A DNA stretch of 47,760 nucleotides from Candidatus Nealsoniibacteriota bacterium (lineage in GTDB: Bacteria > Planctomycetota > Planctomycetia > Pirellulales > Thermoguttaceae). The stretch is from contig JABMRB010000793.1 of assembly GCA_013202865.1 (NCBI GenBank), forward strand, positions 1-47,760. The letters are read 5' to 3'. This document shows positions 46,219 to 47,760 of this stretch, one piece after another. The translations under genes and the position numbers were made by a program. The notes beneath the pieces are model-generated. The model was given only the letters and a program-made list of their open reading frames with translations, did no database searches and was not told where the DNA came from. Every line of letters begins with the position of its first letter. The first letter of the stretch is position 1.

Positions 46219-46512
46219 ATGCCACCGGCCGCACGCATTGGCGACATGCACACCTGCCCGATGGTCACCCCGGGTACGCCCCCGATACCACACGTGGGTG
46301 GACCGATCGTTATGGGATTCCCAATGGTCTTGATCGGCGGCATGCCGGCGGCGCGGGTGGCGGACATGGCCATCTGCGTCGGTCCGCCCGACGCAATCGC
46401 CATGGGCTCCCCGACGGTGATGATCGGCTCGATGCCCGCCGCCCGCATGGGCGACAACACAGTGCATGGCGGCGTGATCGTGATGGGCTGCCCGACGGTG
46501 ATCATCGGCTAA
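46219..46512 (+). CDS. PAAR-domain spike tip protein
   Basis: A 97-residue stand-alone PAAR protein starting at the ATG at 46219. The motif PAARIGD with later GGMPAARVADMAIC, GSPTVMIGSMPAARMGDNTVHGG and GCPTVIIG is typical. PAAR proteins sharpen the VgrG tip and bind a zinc ion through His and Cys residues. No toxin extension is present. It closes the T6SS cluster. Confidence 0.95.
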   Translation: MPPAARIGDMHTCPMVTPGTPPIPHVGGPIVMGFPMVLIGGMPAARVADMAICVGPPDAIAMGSPTVMIGSMPAARMGDNTVHGGVIVMGCPTVIIG

Positions 46513-46535
46513 GCAGGCGGGGGAGCGGGGTTTGG

Positions 46536-46556
46536 ACCGGGGCCGGTCTCCCCGGT
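46536..46556 (+). terminator. Candidate terminator after the T6SS cluster
   Basis: ACCGGGG (46536-46542) pairs with CCCCGGT (46550-46556) 24 bases after the PAAR stop. No T-run follows. Confidence 0.45.
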
Positions 46557-46566
46557 GGCCGCCCAA

Positions 46567-46725
46567 GTGCGATGGCCCAGGACTGGCGAGTACTCGCTCA
46601 AGGCTGCTGCCGGGGCGGCTATCCCGCATTTGGAGAGGTTGGCAAACGATCCGGTCCCGCGTGTCTGTAAGATCGCCGCGGCGTCTCTCGAAGCGATACG
46701 GACACCAGGGGCGGAGAAGCAATAG
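46567..46725 (+). pseudogene. Possible remnant of a HEAT-repeat gene
   Basis: The frame from a GTG at 46567 to a TAG at 46723-46725 reads a single HEAT-like unit: AAIPHLERLANDP, then PRVCKIAAASLEAI. The pattern (A-x-P-x-L-x-x-L-x-x-D-P, VR-like, AAxAL) is the typical planctomycetal HEAT repeat, but with no upstream part or ribosome-binding site. A 3' fragment of a lost gene is likely; chance is possible. Confidence 0.3.
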
Positions 46726-46962
46726 CGGGGGACGTTCGTCTACCGTATTCTAGGCTTTCTCGGAAAAACCCCCGCGGGCACCAGAACCCCGCCCGGCAAC
46801 GTGCAGCAACCGCTGGCATCTCCCCGGCCATGTCGCTAGACTATACGGGTATGGCTCCCCGGCGGGCGGTCCGTGAACACAGGCTGCGGACCCGGCTACC
46901 TGGGGTGCCAGAAAAATCGAACTGTGCGTGTAACTAATCTACCCCAACGAAAGGAGTTGGAC

Positions 46963-47760
46963 ATGAGGAATCGAACCGGCACAAACAACGGCAACCGTGG
47001 CCCGGTTGCCAGTCGACGGCAATTCTTGAAGGCGGCTGCCGCAACGGCGGCCGTACCGTACATGATCCCCTCGGCCGCGCTGGGGGCCGACGGGCGGCCG
47101 GCGGCCAGCGAGCGGATCGTGATGGGCGGCATCGGACTCGGCAATATGGGCGGCGGCGACATGGGCACCTTCCTCGGCCGCAGCGACGTCCAGTACGTCG
47201 CCGTCTGCGACGTGAAGAATGGGGTCCGCGAAGGCAAACGGCTGCAGACCAATCGGAAATACGGCAACGAAGACTGCAAGGCCTACACCGACTTCCGCGA
47301 ACTGCTCGACCGCGACGACATCGACGCGATCCATTGTGCCACGCCCGATCACTGGCACGCGATCATCGTCATCGCCGCCTGCGTCAGCGGCAAGGACGTC
47401 TACTGCCAGAAGCCCGAGACGCGTACCCTGCGCGAAGGCCGGCTGATGATCGACGCCGCCCGGCGCTACGGACGCGTCGTCTCCGGCGGTAGCCAGCGCG
47501 TGTTAGGCGACTACCGCGGCATCGTCAACAAGTGCTGGGGCGGCGAGTTGGGACCGATCAAGTCGATCAACGTCAACGTCGGCCCCTTGCCCAAGCCGTG
47601 CAACCTCGCCGGCCAGGATATCCCCGGGGGCTTCGATTGGGACCGATGGCTCGGCCCCGCGCCCTGGGCTCCGTACCACCCCTACCGGTGCAGCGGCAGC
47701 TACAACATCAACGGCACGAGTTGGCGATCCTTCAGCGACTATTCCGGCGGCGGCATGACC
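46963..47760 (+). CDS. Tat-exported Gfo/Idh/MocA-family oxidoreductase, 5' part
   Basis: The gene runs off the window; 266 residues are visible from the ATG at 46963, which follows AAAGGAG. A twin-arginine signal (SRRQFLKAAAATAAV) ends at about residue 43. The NAD(P)-binding Rossmann part follows: MGGIGLGNMGGGDMG, YVAVCDVK, then IDAIHCATPDHWHA and KDVYCQKPETRTLREG, which corresponds to the family's EKP motif with Gln replacing Glu. Such secreted oxidoreductases are very numerous in Planctomycetota and likely act on sugars in the periplasm; the substrate is unknown. It is unrelated to the T6SS in function as far as can be seen. Confidence 0.92.
   Translation, partial: MRNRTGTNNGNRGPVASRRQFLKAAAATAAVPYMIPSAALGADGRPAASERIVMGGIGLGNMGGGDMGTFLGRSDVQYVAVCDVKNGVREGKRLQTNRKYGNEDCKAYTDFRELLDRDDIDAIHCATPDHWHAIIVIAACVSGKDVYCQKPETRTLREGRLMIDAARRYGRVVSGGSQRVLGDYRGIVNKCWGGELGPIKSINVNVGPLPKPCNLAGQDIPGGFDWDRWLGPAPWAPYHPYRCSGSYNINGTSWRSFSDYSGGGMT

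Larger units (their letters stand above)
46513..46962. other. 450-bp gap between the PAAR gene and the oxidoreductase gene
   Basis: It holds a terminator-like hairpin (46536-46556), a possible HEAT-repeat remnant (46567-46725), and GC-rich unassigned sequence from 46726 to the ribosome-binding site before 46963. I could not place a promoter. Confidence 0.6.

Noticed and set aside
46532-46753. 73-codon frame after the PAAR gene
   Set aside because: Arg/Ser-rich composition without a ribosome-binding site; the HEAT-like reading lies in a different frame.

Overview
The window looks like a chromosomal segment of a GC-rich member of the Planctomycetota, probably a Pirellulales-type lineage. The evidence is the gene repertoire: a giant repeat-rich surface protein, Hanks-type kinases fused to WD40 or TPR repeats, a Cys-rich secreted protein with PYTV motifs, a secreted HEAT-like Cys-rich protein, and a Tat-exported Gfo/Idh/MocA oxidoreductase. 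No rRNA, tRNA, CRISPR array or insertion-sequence transposase was seen.

Layout. (1) Positions 1-10775, plus strand: the 3' part of a large beta-repeat surface protein, a membrane-anchored Ser/Thr kinase with 21 WD40 units, and a Ser/Thr kinase with TPR repeats. (2) 10784-12877: a small Cys-rich secreted protein (minus) and a secreted HEAT-like protein (plus). (3) 12953-22446, minus strand: two very large paralogous single-pass membrane proteins. Each has a caspase-like domain that keeps the catalytic His but has lost the catalytic Cys. One of them also carries a von Willebrand A domain with an intact MIDAS motif. (4) 22716-46512, plus strand: a type VI secretion system (T6SS) in two main blocks. 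Block A is tssK, tssL, a short tssM-like gene, a 133-aa unknown and a sigma factor gene. Block B is tssA, tssB, two consecutive tssC genes, tagJ/impE, tssE, tssF, tssG and tssH/clpV. These are followed by two likely toxic cargo proteins (a TIGR02594-type peptidoglycan hydrolase and a PD-(D/E)XK nuclease), hcp, vgrG, an FHA plus DUF4123-like fusion, and a PAAR tip protein. (5) 46513-47760: a gap with a possible HEAT-repeat remnant, then the 5' part of the oxidoreductase gene.

How the parts may work together. The T6SS genes encode sheath (TssBC), inner tube (Hcp), spike (VgrG and PAAR), baseplate (TssAEFGK), recycling ATPase (ClpV) and a reduced membrane anchor (TssL and short TssM). No TssJ lipoprotein and no full-length IcmF/TssM periplasmic arm is present. 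The dedicated sigma factor probably controls part of the locus. The two kinases, the FHA protein and the divergently transcribed pseudo-caspase pair sit around the T6SS and suggest, without proving, a threonine-phosphorylation checkpoint and an envelope-sensing module. Three sigma70-like promoters (before tssK, tssA and tssB) and several hairpins subdivide the cluster.

Most notable are the tandem pseudo-caspase/vWA proteins next to the T6SS, the degenerate Walker A of the short TssM, the embedded sigma factor with 21-bp repeats after it, and the two cargo genes without a visible immunity gene.
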